Part shown: piece by piece, positions 1 through 11,505 of the stretch
Numbering within the stretch: the first letter of the stretch is position 1
Layout: each line of letters begins with the position of its first letter
Assembly: GCF_003171515.1 (NCBI RefSeq)
Contig: NC_089394.1
Location: 1 to 64,000 of the forward strand
Source of the DNA: Pyrenophora tritici-repentis
Lineage: Eukaryota > Ascomycota > Dothideomycetes > Pleosporales > Pleosporaceae
DNA: 64,000 nucleotides
Direction of reading: 5' to 3'
Translations under genes and position numbers: made by a program
Notes under the pieces: generated by a model
Told to the model about the DNA's origin: nothing
The model's database searches: none
The model's input: only the letters and a program-made list of their open reading frames with translations

Positions 1-110
1 TAACCTAACCCTAACCCTAACCCTAACCCTAACCTAACCCTAACCCTAACCCTAACCCCAAACCCAACCCTAACCCTAACCCCAACCCCTAACCCCTAAC
101 CCTATACCAC
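1..110. repeat. Telomere, CCCTAA repeats on the + strand
   Basis: Tandem CCCTAA units run from base 1, so the + strand is the C-rich strand and the chromosome end is at the left edge. Inner units degenerate to CCCCAA, CCCTAACC and CCCCTAA variants before the array ends near base 110. This is the standard TTAGGG telomere of filamentous fungi. Confidence 0.97.
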
Positions 111-1637
111 CACCCTCCCTCTCAACTCTCCTAACTTCTAACTCTCCTCTAACTTCCCTCTTTCTTCTACTCTCCAATTCTACTCTCTATACCTCCTATT
201 CTTATTTTCTTTACTTTCTACTTCTTCTCTCCTACCTTTTCATTTTAATTCCCTACTCTTCTTCTTCTATCCCTTCACTCTTTACTTTCTTTACTTCTTC
301 TCTTTTACTCTATAAACTCTTCTTTTCTACTCTTCTACCCTTTCACTCTCTACTTTCCCTTTATTCTCTTTATTTCTTCTCTTCTCTTTCTCCCCTCTTC
401 TCTTTCACTTTCTCTCCTCCTCTCTTTCACTTCCTCTTTTTCTCTTTCTTTTCTTCTACTCTCTCTACTTCTCTTATCTCTCATCTCCTTTTTTTCTCTT
501 TCCTTATCCTTTTTTTACCTCTTTCTCCTCTAATTTCCTTTTTTCTTCTTCTCTTCTACTTCTATTTCTCCATCTCTATTACCCTTTCTATTATACTAAC
601 TAATACTATTCTTAATACCTCTACTCTCACTATTACCTCTATTCTTTTTCTTACTTACAATCTTATCTCTCTCTCTATTCTTCTTATCTTCTTCTCCCTC
701 TCTTACCCCTCGATCTTTTCTTCTCCTAATTTTCTTCTCCTCTTCTCTACTTTATCTCTACTTCATACCATCTTCTTTTATACTCTTCTTATTTCCTCTT
801 CCTTAACTCTGTTTTTTTTACTCTCCCCTACTCTTATATTTCTTCTCCCTTTTATCTTCTACTTATTAAACTTCTTCTCTCTACTCTTCTACCTATTTCT
901 CTCTTTTCTTTTCTACTATTATCTTCTTTCTACTTTCTACCTATTACCTCTTCCTATTCTTTTCTCTACTGTCCCTTTCTTACTCTTCTTTATCTTCTTT
1001 ACTCTACTTTCCTCTTTCTACCTTTTTCACTTTTACCTTTCTTTCCTCTAATCTTTTTCTCTACTATCTTCTCCTTAATTTATTCTTTATACATACTGCA
1101 CTTCTACTCCTTCTCCTTACTCTCTAATCACTACTTTTCTATTCTTACTTTCTACTTTCTAACTCTCTTTCTCTTCTTTCTACTTTTTACATTTCTCCCT
1201 TTGTCTTTATTTTCTTCTTCTTTTCTTACCGCTTTATAATACTTTTTTTATTTTTCTCTTCTATTTCTCCCTCCTTATCACCGTTACTCTTATTCTTATT
1301 ATTCCCTTTACTCTTACACTCACTAATACTATTATTACTACCTTTACTCCTACTCGTACTCTTACTCTCTTTCTCTTTCCTCTTACTTTTACGCTTACTT
1401 CTACTCTTACCTTCTTCTTTCTCTTTTAATAATCTACTTTTCTTTCCTCTCTTTTCTCTTTATCCTTTCTTCTTCTAATATACCTCTTTCCTTATCTACT
1501 TCGTCTTAATTTCTAACTATCTTCTTTTATACTCTTCTTATTTATTTTCTCTTTCGTTTACCTCCTTCTTTTCTTTCTATCCTCCTATACTTCTTCGATT
1601 CTCTTCTTCTTCTTTACTTCTCTCTACTTTTATATTT

Positions 1638-2115
1638 CTTCTTTCTTTTATCTTATACTTGTTAAACTTCTTCTCTCTACTCTACCCTCTCCTCTACCCT
1701 TTTTGTGATACCTTACAGCTTACTCTTACTCTCTCTCTCTTCTTTCTCTACTCTCTACTCTTACAATTTACCCTCTGCGCCCCCTTAATCTATCTTACCT
1801 TGATAAAACTCCTCTTCTTACTCTCTTTCTTTGCCTTTACCTCGATCTCTCTTGTATTTTCTTTCTCTACTATTATTTTGCGTCTACAACTCCGCGCCCT
1901 CTCTTATCTATCTACCTCTAAAATATAATATTCTCTTATATTCTTTTCTACTACTCTCGCTTTTGTATTATTATTACCGCAACGGGCGGCTTCTTGAAAC
2001 TTAACCTCTTTTCCTCTGCCCTACCCTCTCCCTTCGCCCTTCCGCCTACTCTCAATCCCCTCTTTCTTGCTTTCTATTAAACTCTCTTGTATTTCCTCTC
2101 CCTAAAATCCCTTAC
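1638..2115. repeat. Diverged subtelomeric duplication, copy 1
   Basis: This block shares an ordered series of landmarks with 3414-3960: a CTTTTTGTGATACCTTAC-like string, CTCTTGTATTTTCTTTCTC, TACTACTCTCGCxTTTG, ACCGCAAC(G/C)GGCGGC, and AAACTCTCTT(G/A)TATTTCCTC. The spacing is about 1.75 kb. A shorter echo links about 829-900 with about 1628-1700 (ATTAAACTTCTTCTCTCTAC-like). The tract therefore grew partly by segmental duplication and then diverged. Confidence 0.6.
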
Positions 2116-3413
2116 CCTCACTCTCCCTTACCCTCTCTCTCCCTTACCCTCAATCTCTCCTTACCCTCAATCTCTCCTTACCCTCTCCCTCTACTACTAC
2201 ACCTCCCCTCTTTTCCTCTCTCAACTTCTTTTACTCCTCTAACTTCCCTTTCCTCTCTCTTGATCTACTTTACTTTCCCTATTTCCTCTTCTTTCTACCT
2301 CTTTCTCTCCTACTTACCTCACTCCCTACTCCTTCCTTTTTCTCTCCTTCTACTAACCCTTTCGAATTTTTACTTTTAACTCTACTCTCTAACCTTTCTC
2401 TTCCTACTCCTTACTCATTACCTCTTCTCACCCTTTTTCTCTTTCTTCTCCGACTTTCTTTACTCACTCTACTTCTCTTTTTCTACTACCTACTACTCCT
2501 CTTTACTTCCTTTCTATACTTCTTTCTTCTACTACTACCTACTTTACTCTCTCTTACCGCTTTCACTACTTCTACTTCTACTCTTACCCTTTCTTTACTC
2601 TTGCTCTCTTTCTTGCTCTCTTTCTTCTTCACTTCTACTTCTCATTTTCCTTTTTCTCTCTCTTCCTTTCCTTTACTTCTGCTCTTACTCTTACTCTTTA
2701 TTACTATTCTATTCTCTTATATCTATTTTCTTACTTTTCTATATTATATTAACTATCATCTCTCTCTTCTTCACTCTTTCTCTCTTCTTATATTCTCTTC
2801 TCTTTTTTCTCTTTTACTATCTCTTCTATCCTCTTCTATTATCCCTACTCCCTTACCCTTCTTACTCTCCCTAACCCTGTAACCTTTCTTTATTTCTCTA
2901 CTTCTCTTCTTCTACTACCTACTACTTCTCTTTACTTACCTACTTTCTTTACTTTTCCTTCTGCGTTTTACTCTCTTACCGTTTTTATTACCTACTCCCT
3001 CTCTTCCTTTACCACTTCTACTCCTTCTTAACTTCCTACACTCTCTACTATCTACTCTTTACTCTACTCTTTACTCTACTCTTTACACGCTACTATCTAC
3101 CCTTATAACACATACTCCTCTTCTTTATAATACCTTACTTATCTCTTCCTAACACTCCCCTTTCTCTTTATATCCTACTTACCTATGAAACCCTCTCTTC
3201 GCCTACCTACTTGTGAAACCTCCTCTTCCCCCTTACTACTTGTTTCGCCTCCTTGTCTGTCCTATCTGCCCCGTCTGACTTGCTGTACTGCGCCCCGGAA
3301 CTCACTCCACCGCCTGCGTTCCTATAACCTAATTAATCCTACAATAACTACTCTTACTCCACCCTTTTTGTAACACCTTACGGGTCCACCCACCACCCCC
3401 TCTACTCTCTCCT

Positions 3414-3960
3414 CTACTCTTACTCTACCCTCTTTGTGACACCTTACGGCTTACTCTTACTCTCCCTCTTCTTTTCCTACTTCTCCCTTTCTCCTCCTAA
3501 ATACTTCTTAACCCTAAAAACGGGGTGTTACTACTTATACGCCCTATCTAACTTCTTTTAACTCCTTACTCTCTACTCTTACACCCTACCCTCTACTTCG
3601 CTCTACAACTCTGCGTCCTCTAAACCTACCTTATCTTATAAAAATTCTATTCTAACTCTCTTTCTAACCCTTTACCTCTACCTCTCTTGTATTTTCTTTC
3701 TCTACCCTCCTTTTGCGCCCCTAAATCCCGCCCCCTCTTACCTATTTACCCCTAACATATAATCCTCTCTTATATTCTCTTCTACTACTCTCGCCTTTGC
3801 ATCTTCCTTACCGCAACCGGCGGCCTTCTTTAAACTCTACCTCTTTTCCTCTTTTCCTCTGCCCTATGCTCTTGCTTTACGCTTCTGCCTACTCTGAAAC
3901 CCCTCTTTTTATTTTAGTAAACTCTCTTATATTTCCTCCTCTCTAAAACCCCCCTATATA
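3414..3960. repeat. Diverged subtelomeric duplication, copy 2
   Basis: Partner of 1638-2115, with the same landmarks in the same order and orientation but with scattered substitutions and small indels. Most differences are between C, T and A, so the G-poor character of the strand is kept during divergence. Confidence 0.6.
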
Positions 3961-4138
3961 TTATTTACTATCCACTTTATTATTCTTAACTCTTTTTACT
4001 TACTTTCTCTAGTTATCTTCTTATACTATAATACCTAACCCTCTTTACCCTCCCTGATCCTCTCTACCCTCCCTGATCCCTCTCTACCCTCGATCCTCTC
4101 TACCCTCCCTGACCCTTCCTCTCCTGACCCTTCCTCTC

Positions 4139-4419
4139 TCTACCCCTAACCCCTTTAACCGCGCCCTCCACTACTCTCTTACCTCCCTCTACCCTACCTC
4201 TTCCTCTATTAACCCCCTATTAATACTCTGTTACACTATCAATTTGCGTCTCGTACTATCCAATACTGCCCCGAACAATTCCTCTCCTACCCCTTACATT
4301 TCTCCTGCCTAACTCCCTACTAAATACATAACGAATAACCCTTATACAAATCTACTCTAACACAATCTTAACTGCTTCTTTTGTATTTCTCCTCCCCGTC
4401 ACTAACATCTCCCTATTTT
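4139..4419. repeat. Subtelomeric block also present inverted at 55537-55821
   Basis: The reverse complement of this block matches 55537-55821 with only scattered differences by eye. Shared landmarks include AGGGAGATGTTAGTGACGG, GCAGTTAAGATTGTGTTAG, GTTATTCGTTATGTATTTAG and GTTCGGGGCAGTATTGG. Similarity stops just beyond a GGGGTTAGGGGTA string. Confidence 0.85.
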
Positions 4420-6810
4420 GTCCTCGCTTTGCTTATCACCCGCCCTTCGCATATTCCCTATCTATTCCCCTACTATCCTAATTGCCCAACCTTGCTATAA
4501 ATACCCTCGAAACTAACAATCTTTTATATCTGCTGTCTAATCTCCTCCGTATCTATTATCTTCTTATTGCTTGTATACACACGTTATACCATTCGCTATA
4601 CTAAACACAACCTAAATACTTCTTCAACTATCTCCTTTGCCTACTACCTCTTAGTTCTCTAATACTGTTGTATATTGTGTCGGCTCTGTCCTTCGCCTAC
4701 CGCCGTCTATATACCGCATCGCATTATCTACTACCCTATATACCTCTATCACTATTCTGCGTCGGTAAACTTAAACTCTACCTACTGTATGCACGTCCAA
4801 CACGGCCTGCCTCGTCTTACTACTGTTGCTTAAATACCCACTATGCATTATTGTACTGTACCTTAACTCTATCCTTATCCTTATTACTACTGCTGTTCTT
4901 GCTACTCTCTCTTTACTTGCTCTATATTTTTCTTTACTTCTCTTTCTATTTTCTTTACTTCTCCTTCTTTCTCTTTATCTTTTGCTTCTTATGTCCTTCT
5001 CTATAAACTTCCTTATCTTTCTCTCTCTTTCTTCTTCTACCTATCTTCTATTCCCTTTACTATACTCCTCTTAAATTATATCGGGTTTCTTTTATTCTTC
5101 TTTCTTTTCTAACATCTCTTTTTAATATTATTGAAACATAATCTCTTATATCTTTTTTATTTATATCTTCTTCTTATGACTCTACTTTTATATAAACTTA
5201 ATCTTTTCTTCTATCTTCTTATTAATGTATTCCTAATAACTTGCTCTGTCTTCTACTACAATCCTAATCCTTAAATCCTACTTAATTCTATGCTTGATTT
5301 CTTTCTTAAACACTATCTAATATATACTACAAACTATACCTGTTTTACCTACCTCATCTATCGATTATGAATCTCACCAACTTTATACTCTCTCTTTTCG
5401 AATCTTTCTTTTCTTTGCTTTATACCTGCATACTTATTTTTAACATAAATAACTCTTCTTTAAACTTTTGCTCTTACTATACCCTTACTGTGCTTATTAC
5501 TCTTACTACTGTTACTATCTTTGCCTCTATTATAATTACTCTTGCTTCTACCACGGCTACGGCTGCTATTCTTGTAACTTTTCCTTCTATCGCGACTATC
5601 ACTCTTACTGTCTATTCAATTACGGTTACGGGTTCTACTATTGCAACTCCCGCTGTTCCTGCCGTCCTTGCTGCTTTTAACATGCTCGTTATTACTCCTA
5701 CGGCTACTACTACACCTGTGTTTACTGCCGCTTCTACAAATATCGCCACTGCGGCCCCTACGCTTCCTATTCTTGCTATCCACTCCGTCCTTGCTGCTCT
5801 CGCCATTCCAGCTGCTCCTGCTGTCCTCGCTGCTCCTGCTCTCGCTAATTACGCTCCTACTATTTCCGCCCTTACTGCTCTTACTCCTGCAGCTTTTACT
5901 CTTAATGCGCCTACTCCTACGGTTACTGCTCTTATTGCTGCTACTCTTAATGCTCTAGCTCTCACTGCTATTGCTCTCGCTACTCTCGCTATTCTTGCTA
6001 CTACTACTGTCCCTGCTGTCGCCAACCTCGCTTCTATCGCTATCCTTACTGCGACCACTCTCCCTGCTCCTATTATTTTCGCTGCTTGTAACACCCTCGT
6101 TGCTGCCGCCTTTAAAGCTCCTACCCTTGCTACTCCTGCTATTCTTACTGCTCCTGCTCCTACGGCTCTTACTTCTACGTCCTGCTCTTGCTACTCTTAC
6201 TCCTACCGCTCTTACTCCTCCGCATTCCGCAATCCTCCCTATTACTGCTTCTGCTCTCGCCACTTCCTCTATCTCTACTATCCCCGTCCTTCTTGCTGCT
6301 CTCGCTTTCCCCGCTGTTCCCGCTGTCTCTACTGCTCTCTTCTGCCCCTTACCTCCTACGCCTCCTCCACCTGCGGTAACTGCGGTTTCGGCGGCCGCTA
6401 CCGCTCCTCTTGTCGCTGCTCTTACTACCCTCGCTACTTTCGCTTTCCTTGCTGCTCTTAATATCTTCGCTATCAATCCTACGGCTTCTGTTCTCGCTGC
6501 TCCTGATACTCTTACTATCTCTACTGTCCTTACTTTGTCCCTTGTCCTTGTAACTTGCACTGCTCTTAATATTCTTATTACTACTCCTACTACCCCTGCA
6601 CCTGTTGCCGCTTCTGCCCCTGCTATCCTTGCTGCTTATAATATCCTTACTTCTACCTCTTACCTCTTACAGCTTATATACACCTCCGGCTACTGCTATT
6701 GCTACTGCTACTCTCCTACTTTCGCTATCCTCGCTACTCTTACTGTCCTTACTATCCTCGCTGTTCTTACTATCCTCGCTGTCCTCATTATCCTCGCTGC
6801 TTCCGCTGTC

Positions 6811-6916
6811 CTTACAATCCTCGCTGTCCTACAATCCTCGCTGTCCTCGTTGTCCTCGCTGCTTCCGCTGTCCTTACAATCCTCGCTGTCCTCGTTGTCC
6901 TCGCTGCTTCCGCTGT
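6811..6916. repeat. Tandem repeat, period about 45 bp
   Basis: The unit containing TCCTCGCTGTCCTCGTTGTC followed by CTCGCTGCTTCCGCTGTCC is repeated at about 6830-6870 and 6872-6916, with a partial copy before. It is a clean local array inside the degenerate triplet tract. Confidence 0.7.
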
Positions 6917-7596
6917 CCTTTCTACCCTTACTGCCCTTACTATCCTCGCTGTTCCCGCTGTCCTTGCAATCGCTACAATTAACTTAATAGTTAATTCCCT
7001 TGCCGTTCGCCCTTTCTTGCGCTGCCCTTGTTGCTCTTACTGTCCTCGCAATCATCGCAATCACCTTAATTACCTTAATTGCCTCTATCCTCGCGGCTAC
7101 ACATCCTGCTCTTACTGCTCTTGCTACTCTTACTTCTATCGCGCCTGCGGCTCCTGCTTTCCTACTCTCGCTATCCTCGCTTCTCTCACAGCTGATCCCG
7201 CTATCCCTACTATCCCCGCCGTCCTCGCTGCTCTCGCTGCTATCGATATCCTCGCTTCTGCTCCTCACTCCCCACCGCTCCTACTACGCCTGCGGCCGCT
7301 ATAACTACTTCTGCCCCTGCTCTTGCTTTCCCTACTGCTCTCGCTGTCCCTGCTGTCCCCCCACTGCTCGCGCTACTCTCGCTGCTTCTCACTTCCTACC
7401 GCTGCTACGGCTTCTACAACTCCTTTCGCCGCTGCGGCTCCTGCTCTCGCTGTCCTTACCGTCGTCGCTGCTCTCGCTACTCGCTCTGTTCTCGTTACTC
7501 TCGCTATATGCGCGGCTCTCGATGCTCTCGCTGCCAACGCTACCTATCATGTCGCTGCTCTTATTTCTCTCGCCTCTCTCGCTCCCTACGCTCTCG

Positions 7597-7690
7597 CTAC
7601 TTGCCATCTCGTTGCTCTCGCCTGCCTCGCCTGCCTCGCTCTCGCTACTTGCCATCTCGTTGCTCTCGCCTGCCTCGCCTGCCTCGCTCT
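7597..7690. repeat. Tandem repeat, period 46 bp
   Basis: A unit that reads CTCGCTACTTGCCATCTCGT then TGCTCTCGCCTGCCTCGCC occurs twice back to back with no visible differences. A 12-bp array (CTCGCCATC-type units) lies nearby at 7833-7868. Confidence 0.75.
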
Positions 7691-8290
7691 CGTTGCTCTT
7701 GCCGCTCTTGCTGCTCTCGCTCTTGCTGCTCTCGCTATCGGAGCTACTCTCGCCGTCGTCACGACCCTCGCTTTTCCTCCCTGCTCAAGCTGCTATTACT
7801 GCTTTCGCTACCTGCCATCAAGTTGCCCTCGCTGTCCTCGCCATCCTCGCCATCCTCGCCATCCTCGCCGTCGTCGCTGCCCTCGCTATCGCCACTATCG
7901 CCACTGTTGCAGCTATTGCTCTCGCTACCAACGCTGCCTGCGCTCTTACTGCTCTCGCCGCTCTCGTTACCTTCTCTGCCCTCGTCTTTGTCGTTGCTCT
8001 CATTGCTCTCGCTGTTGCCGCTGCTTTCGCTACCTCTAATATCTTTACTACCCTCGCCTTCGTCACTACTCTCGCTGCTCTCGCCTTGATCACTGCTCTC
8101 GCTGCCCTCGCCTTCGTCGCTACTCTTACTGCTGCTACTATCGTCACTGTTGCTGCTATCTCTCTTGCTGCTAACCCTGCCTACGCTCTCGCTGATCTTG
8201 CTGCTCTTGCCTTTATCGCTGCTTACACTATCCGACCTACTCGAGCTGTTGGAGCTACCCTCGTCAACGTTACAACTCTCTATATTTCCT

Positions 8291-9013
8291 CTACTCGCCT
8301 ATTAATCTTGTAATCCAACAAAACTCTCCTGCTAAGTTATTGCTCTCAACCGTCTCTAACAATCGCTTTTTTCCTAAAAACTCAAACAACGTCGGCCCTG
8401 CTCCTGAATTACTAACCCCGAACTCCTCTAACCGCGCCGTCCATCGGTTTCCTACCTCGCTCCGCCCTAATGCTATACTTAATAACCCGCCTATTAATAC
8501 CCCTCTATACTGGCAATCCCCGTCTTGGACTCTCTGATATCGCCCAAAACTATTCCTTTCCCACCGATTGCATATCTCCTGCGGCACTCCACACCAAAAA
8601 CAGCCCGAATAACGCTCAAACTTAATTGTCTCTTCCATCCTCTTAATCGACTCCTTGATCCGCTGGCTCTCCTGTCGCCAACATTGCCGTACGTCGTGTG
8701 CGCTCGATCCTTGCCCTACCGCCTCGCATAACCCACACCGGTTTATCCATTGCGCCAGCTGCCTACGCAGCCACTCGACGTCGGCGAACTCCTGCTGCCG
8801 CTGCTGTATCAATCTCTGTCGCGGGCCGCCTTGCTCTCGTTGCTGCTGATTAAACGCCTGCCGCGCCTCTTCTTGCTCCCTCTCCAATGTCTCCGCCTCT
8901 TCTTCGTTGCTGCTGCCGCCCTCGGCCACCTCCACCACCTCCATCTCCTCCACCTCCTCCACCTCCTCCACCTCCTCCATCTCTTCCATCTCCTCCTCCA
9001 TCTCCTCCTCCAT
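8291..9013 (-). pseudogene. Telomere-linked helicase, C-terminal part (out of frame)
   Basis: This open frame starts in an acidic E/M/V repeat and continues through a Q/R-rich coiled region into a cysteine-rich end: C-G-L-C near residue 93, then H-x-V-R-Q-C, then C-F-W-C and an E-I-C. That is a possible zinc-binding module typical of the tails of fungal telomere-linked helicases. It is the natural continuation of the helicase frame, but the two are one base out of phase. At about 9014 the otherwise regular GAG/ATG repeat contains GAGGAGGATGG where GAGGAGGAGATGG is expected. A relic of the same C-terminus is found at 56015-56160. Confidence is good that this belongs to the same ancestral gene and lower on its biochemical role. 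Confidence 0.75.
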
Positions 9014-11396
9014 CCTCCTCCATCTCCTCCTCCTCCATCTCCTCCTCCTCCATCTCCTCCCCGTCGGCTCTCATGCATACGTCACACCTCTCCTCTCCCT
9101 CCTCGCACCGAGCTCGCTCGGCCTCGCGCCTGTCTAAATACCCGTCCAACATTACCCGTCTACATGTCGCCGCCTCGTCTATGCCTTCGACGTATGCTCG
9201 CACCAACCGCTGCTCCGCCTCCCCCTGCTTGTCATCCGCCGCTCGCTGCTCGCCGTCCTGCACCATCATGATGGCCTCGCTCCGCTCCCCGTCTCGCCCG
9301 GCTCGCCCGCTCTCCTGCGCGTAATCCAACACGCTAAACGGCCAATCCATGTGGACAATGCACCGGATATCGGGCACGTCCACTCCCATGCCCAACGCGC
9401 TGGTTGCCACAATCACCCGCTGCTTGCCGCCCATGAACTCCTCCAACATGCTTGCCTTGCCAACCGCGTGGTGATGATACGCATGGCACTTGAGCTTCTC
9501 GGCTAACCCCTTGACCTTTGGCACTGAGTTGCCGTACACTACAATCTTGCCGCTCTTATACTTTCGGACCTTCTGCTGTACCATCGCCAACACCGTTGCC
9601 TCTACCTCCTGTCTCTTCCTCTCCTTCTCTACCCTTACCACCCGGTACGCTATGTTGCTCCGTGCTGTTGGTGCCCTAAACATTCTTACCTGCCCACGCT
9701 CAAAATGCATTCGCCGGAATAACTCGTCCTCCTCGCTGGGTGGCAACGTTGCTGTTAACATGACCATCTGCGTCTCTACAGCCACTAGCTTACCTAGCTG
9801 CTGCATCTGCTTGCGGAACGTGTACTGCCGGTTTAACACGATATGGCACTCGTCGATAATAATCCGATCTAGCTGCCGCGTCGCTCGTAGCCGGTTTAAA
9901 AACGTTGCAAATTCCTCTCCAACTGCCGACTCGGGCGTCACTAACACCACCGCTGCTGCGTCTGGCGGACGCCGACTCTGCCACTCTACGCACGATATCC
10001 CTAGCTTCTTGCACCGCTGTGCCATGTCGCCACGCAACGCGATCAACGGCACTACCACCACCGTCGTGCCGCCCTGCTCTGCCCACGCCGGCAACATGAA
10101 CAACAAGCTCTTGCCTGCCCCCGTCGGCATCACCGCTACTACGGGACTCTCGCCTGCTGTGATGGCTTTGATCGCTGCCTCCTGCACCCCCCGGAACTTG
10201 GCCTCCTCGCCCATCATGCGCTTCAGCTGCGCTCTCGCGTCCATCTTCCTCAGCCGCTGCCACCGATCCACCCTTGCCTCGTCTGCCTCGCTCTCAAACG
10301 GCGCTCTCTTCCGCTTGCTGCTTCTTCTCTGGTCGTCCAAGCCTGCCTGGAAGCCCAAAAATCTATGCCAATCCGTGCTCGATGCCCGGAACTGCTGCCG
10401 CCTATCCGCCACGGCCCCTGACTGCTCCATGATCCCTCGCGCGTATACCAGTCCCGCCACGTGCGACGTATGGCCCGCCTGCTCGTCGGCAATCGAATCT
10501 CCTGCCTGCTCCTCAGCCCACTCCTTATTCTCCTCGCCCTCATCTGCCTGGAACGCTGTCGATCCACGCAAAAACCGCCGGCTGATGCCAATCGCCATCT
10601 CCCGGTACCCGGCAAACGTCCACTCCTGGCCCATCGCGATCCGGCTCTCGCGCTTCAACGCCTCCCGCAGCCGATCGGTCGTCCACTTGCGGCCGCTGGG
10701 GTCTGCTGGCCACATATGCGACGAAACTGCCTCCTTCTCCCACACCAACGCCTCGAGCCGCTGCTGGAACGGCAACACCAGCCACATATACCACACTACC
10801 AGCTCGCCCACCTCGCGCGGCAAATATCGATGGATAATCTTGACGTCGCCGCTGACTTTGTATCCCTTGTGGTACCGTGTCACAAACACCACCATGCCGT
10901 CCTCGATGAATATATTGCGATGCCCCCCTTGCACTGTGTTGCTATGCCGTACGCTCAGTAGCTCTGGCCCTCGCGCTGGCTGCCCACCCGTTATATGCAT
11001 TAACACCGCCAGCTTCTCGCGAAATTCTACCACCCGGTCCATGTATCGCTCTATTGCCTGTCGGTCTACCCCTGACTGCGTCCCGGGCTTCATGAACCGA
11101 CTCCGGATGCTGGCGCTCTCGCCTACCCGCTCAAATAACCACCTCTCGCCGTTGACGGGCATGTTTGTGCGATGATCCTTCAAAAAGTTCCATCCTGGCC
11201 GCTCGTCGGTTGGGTTGTCACGTATGCTCTCCCATGGCACTGCCGGCACCGGCGCTGCCTTGCTGCTAAACATTAACTCCTCTGTTAATAATCGCCGGCT
11301 CTCGCTAGCCAGCCCATGTACCATGCCGCGGAACTGCGCCATGCTAAAATGCAGCTCTTTGTACAGCAGCTCGTCGCCAGACTCCGCAACAATCAA
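8850..11396 (-). pseudogene. Telomere-linked RecQ-like ATP-dependent DNA helicase, central part
   Basis: Superfamily 2 helicase motifs appear in order: Walker A M-P-T-G-A-G-K-S (around residue 420), D-E-C-H box (I-I-D-E-C-H-I-V), L-T-A-T-L-P (motif III), and a C-terminal RecA lobe ending in Q-E-S-G-R-A-G-R-D-G-E (motif VI). This is the RecQ-type pattern of telomere-linked helicases, which lie next to telomeres in many fungi and are transcribed toward the chromosome end, as here. An upstream region resembles a tyrosine-recombinase/OrsD-associated segment. The first eight residues come from the inserted 128-bp element, so genuine coding begins at about 11377. The end is also artificial: after about base 9014 the frame reads D/G-rich repeat and stops at 8850, because of a one-base slip in the GAG/ATG microsatellite. 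The gene is therefore split into three frames, although each motif is intact. Confidence 0.9.
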
Positions 11397-11505
11397 TCGA
11401 TCGACATGATTGATTCCTATATAGGTTAAAGAGTTACTTTATTAGGCAGCCTTTAACCTAGATAGGAATCAATCATGCCGATCCGATTGATTGTTGCGGA
11501 GTCTG
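11378..11505. mobile_element. 128-bp foldback hAT-type MITE inserted in the helicase gene
   Basis: Perfect terminal inverted repeats (CAGACTCCGCAACAATCAAT at the left, its complement at the right) are flanked by an 8-bp target duplication CTCGTCGC at 11370-11377 and 11506-11513. The interior is also palindromic (GATTCCTATATAGGTTAAA against TTTAACCTAGATAGGAATC), so the whole element can fold on itself. An 8-bp duplication and CAG ends point to the hAT superfamily. Removing the element and one duplication joins 11506 to 11369 in the same reading frame, so this insertion alone separated the N-terminal and helicase parts. The termini resemble the 162-bp family found eight times elsewhere in the window. 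Confidence 0.93.

Larger units (their letters stand above)
111..5366. other. G-depleted, pyrimidine-rich subtelomere without genes
   Basis: The + strand is made almost entirely of C, T and A. From base 1 to 711 there is no G, and the next ones I find are at 712, 811, 971, 1098, 1203 and 1231. G becomes somewhat commoner after about 1650. Open frames here encode only L/S/F/T/P-rich strings with no recognisable domain, and I treat them as composition artefacts. I see no tRNA, rRNA or transposon. The opposite strand is purine-rich and has the same base bias as the telomeric G strand, so any transcript running toward the telomere would be long and purine-rich. Confidence 0.85.
5367..8290. repeat. 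Low-complexity triplet/hexamer tract between telomeric region and helicase gene
   Basis: The tract is built from degenerate GCT, CTC, ACT, TCC and GTC steps (CTCGCT and CTTACT themes). Every frame on both strands is therefore long and open, reading as A/T/L/V-rich, S/L-rich or, on the - strand, S/E/D/R-rich strings. None has a domain, and three overlapping frames stay open over the same bases, so I call it non-coding. True short tandem arrays lie within it at about 6811-6916, 7597-7690 and 7833-7868. It lies immediately downstream of the stop codon of the helicase gene, so read-through transcripts would carry it. Confidence 0.6.

Noticed and set aside
1659..5074. Several leucine/serine-rich open frames on the + strand
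   Set aside because: They follow from the lack of G, which removes TAG and TGA stop codons, and contain no domain, signal or conserved motif.
5367..8313. Long overlapping open frames on both strands (A/T-, S/L-, S/E/D-rich)
   Set aside because: Several frames are open over the same bases because of triplet periodicity; no frame looks like a protein.
9490..11175. 561-codon + strand open frame
   Set aside because: It is the antisense shadow of the helicase gene, whose - strand carries ordered helicase motifs.
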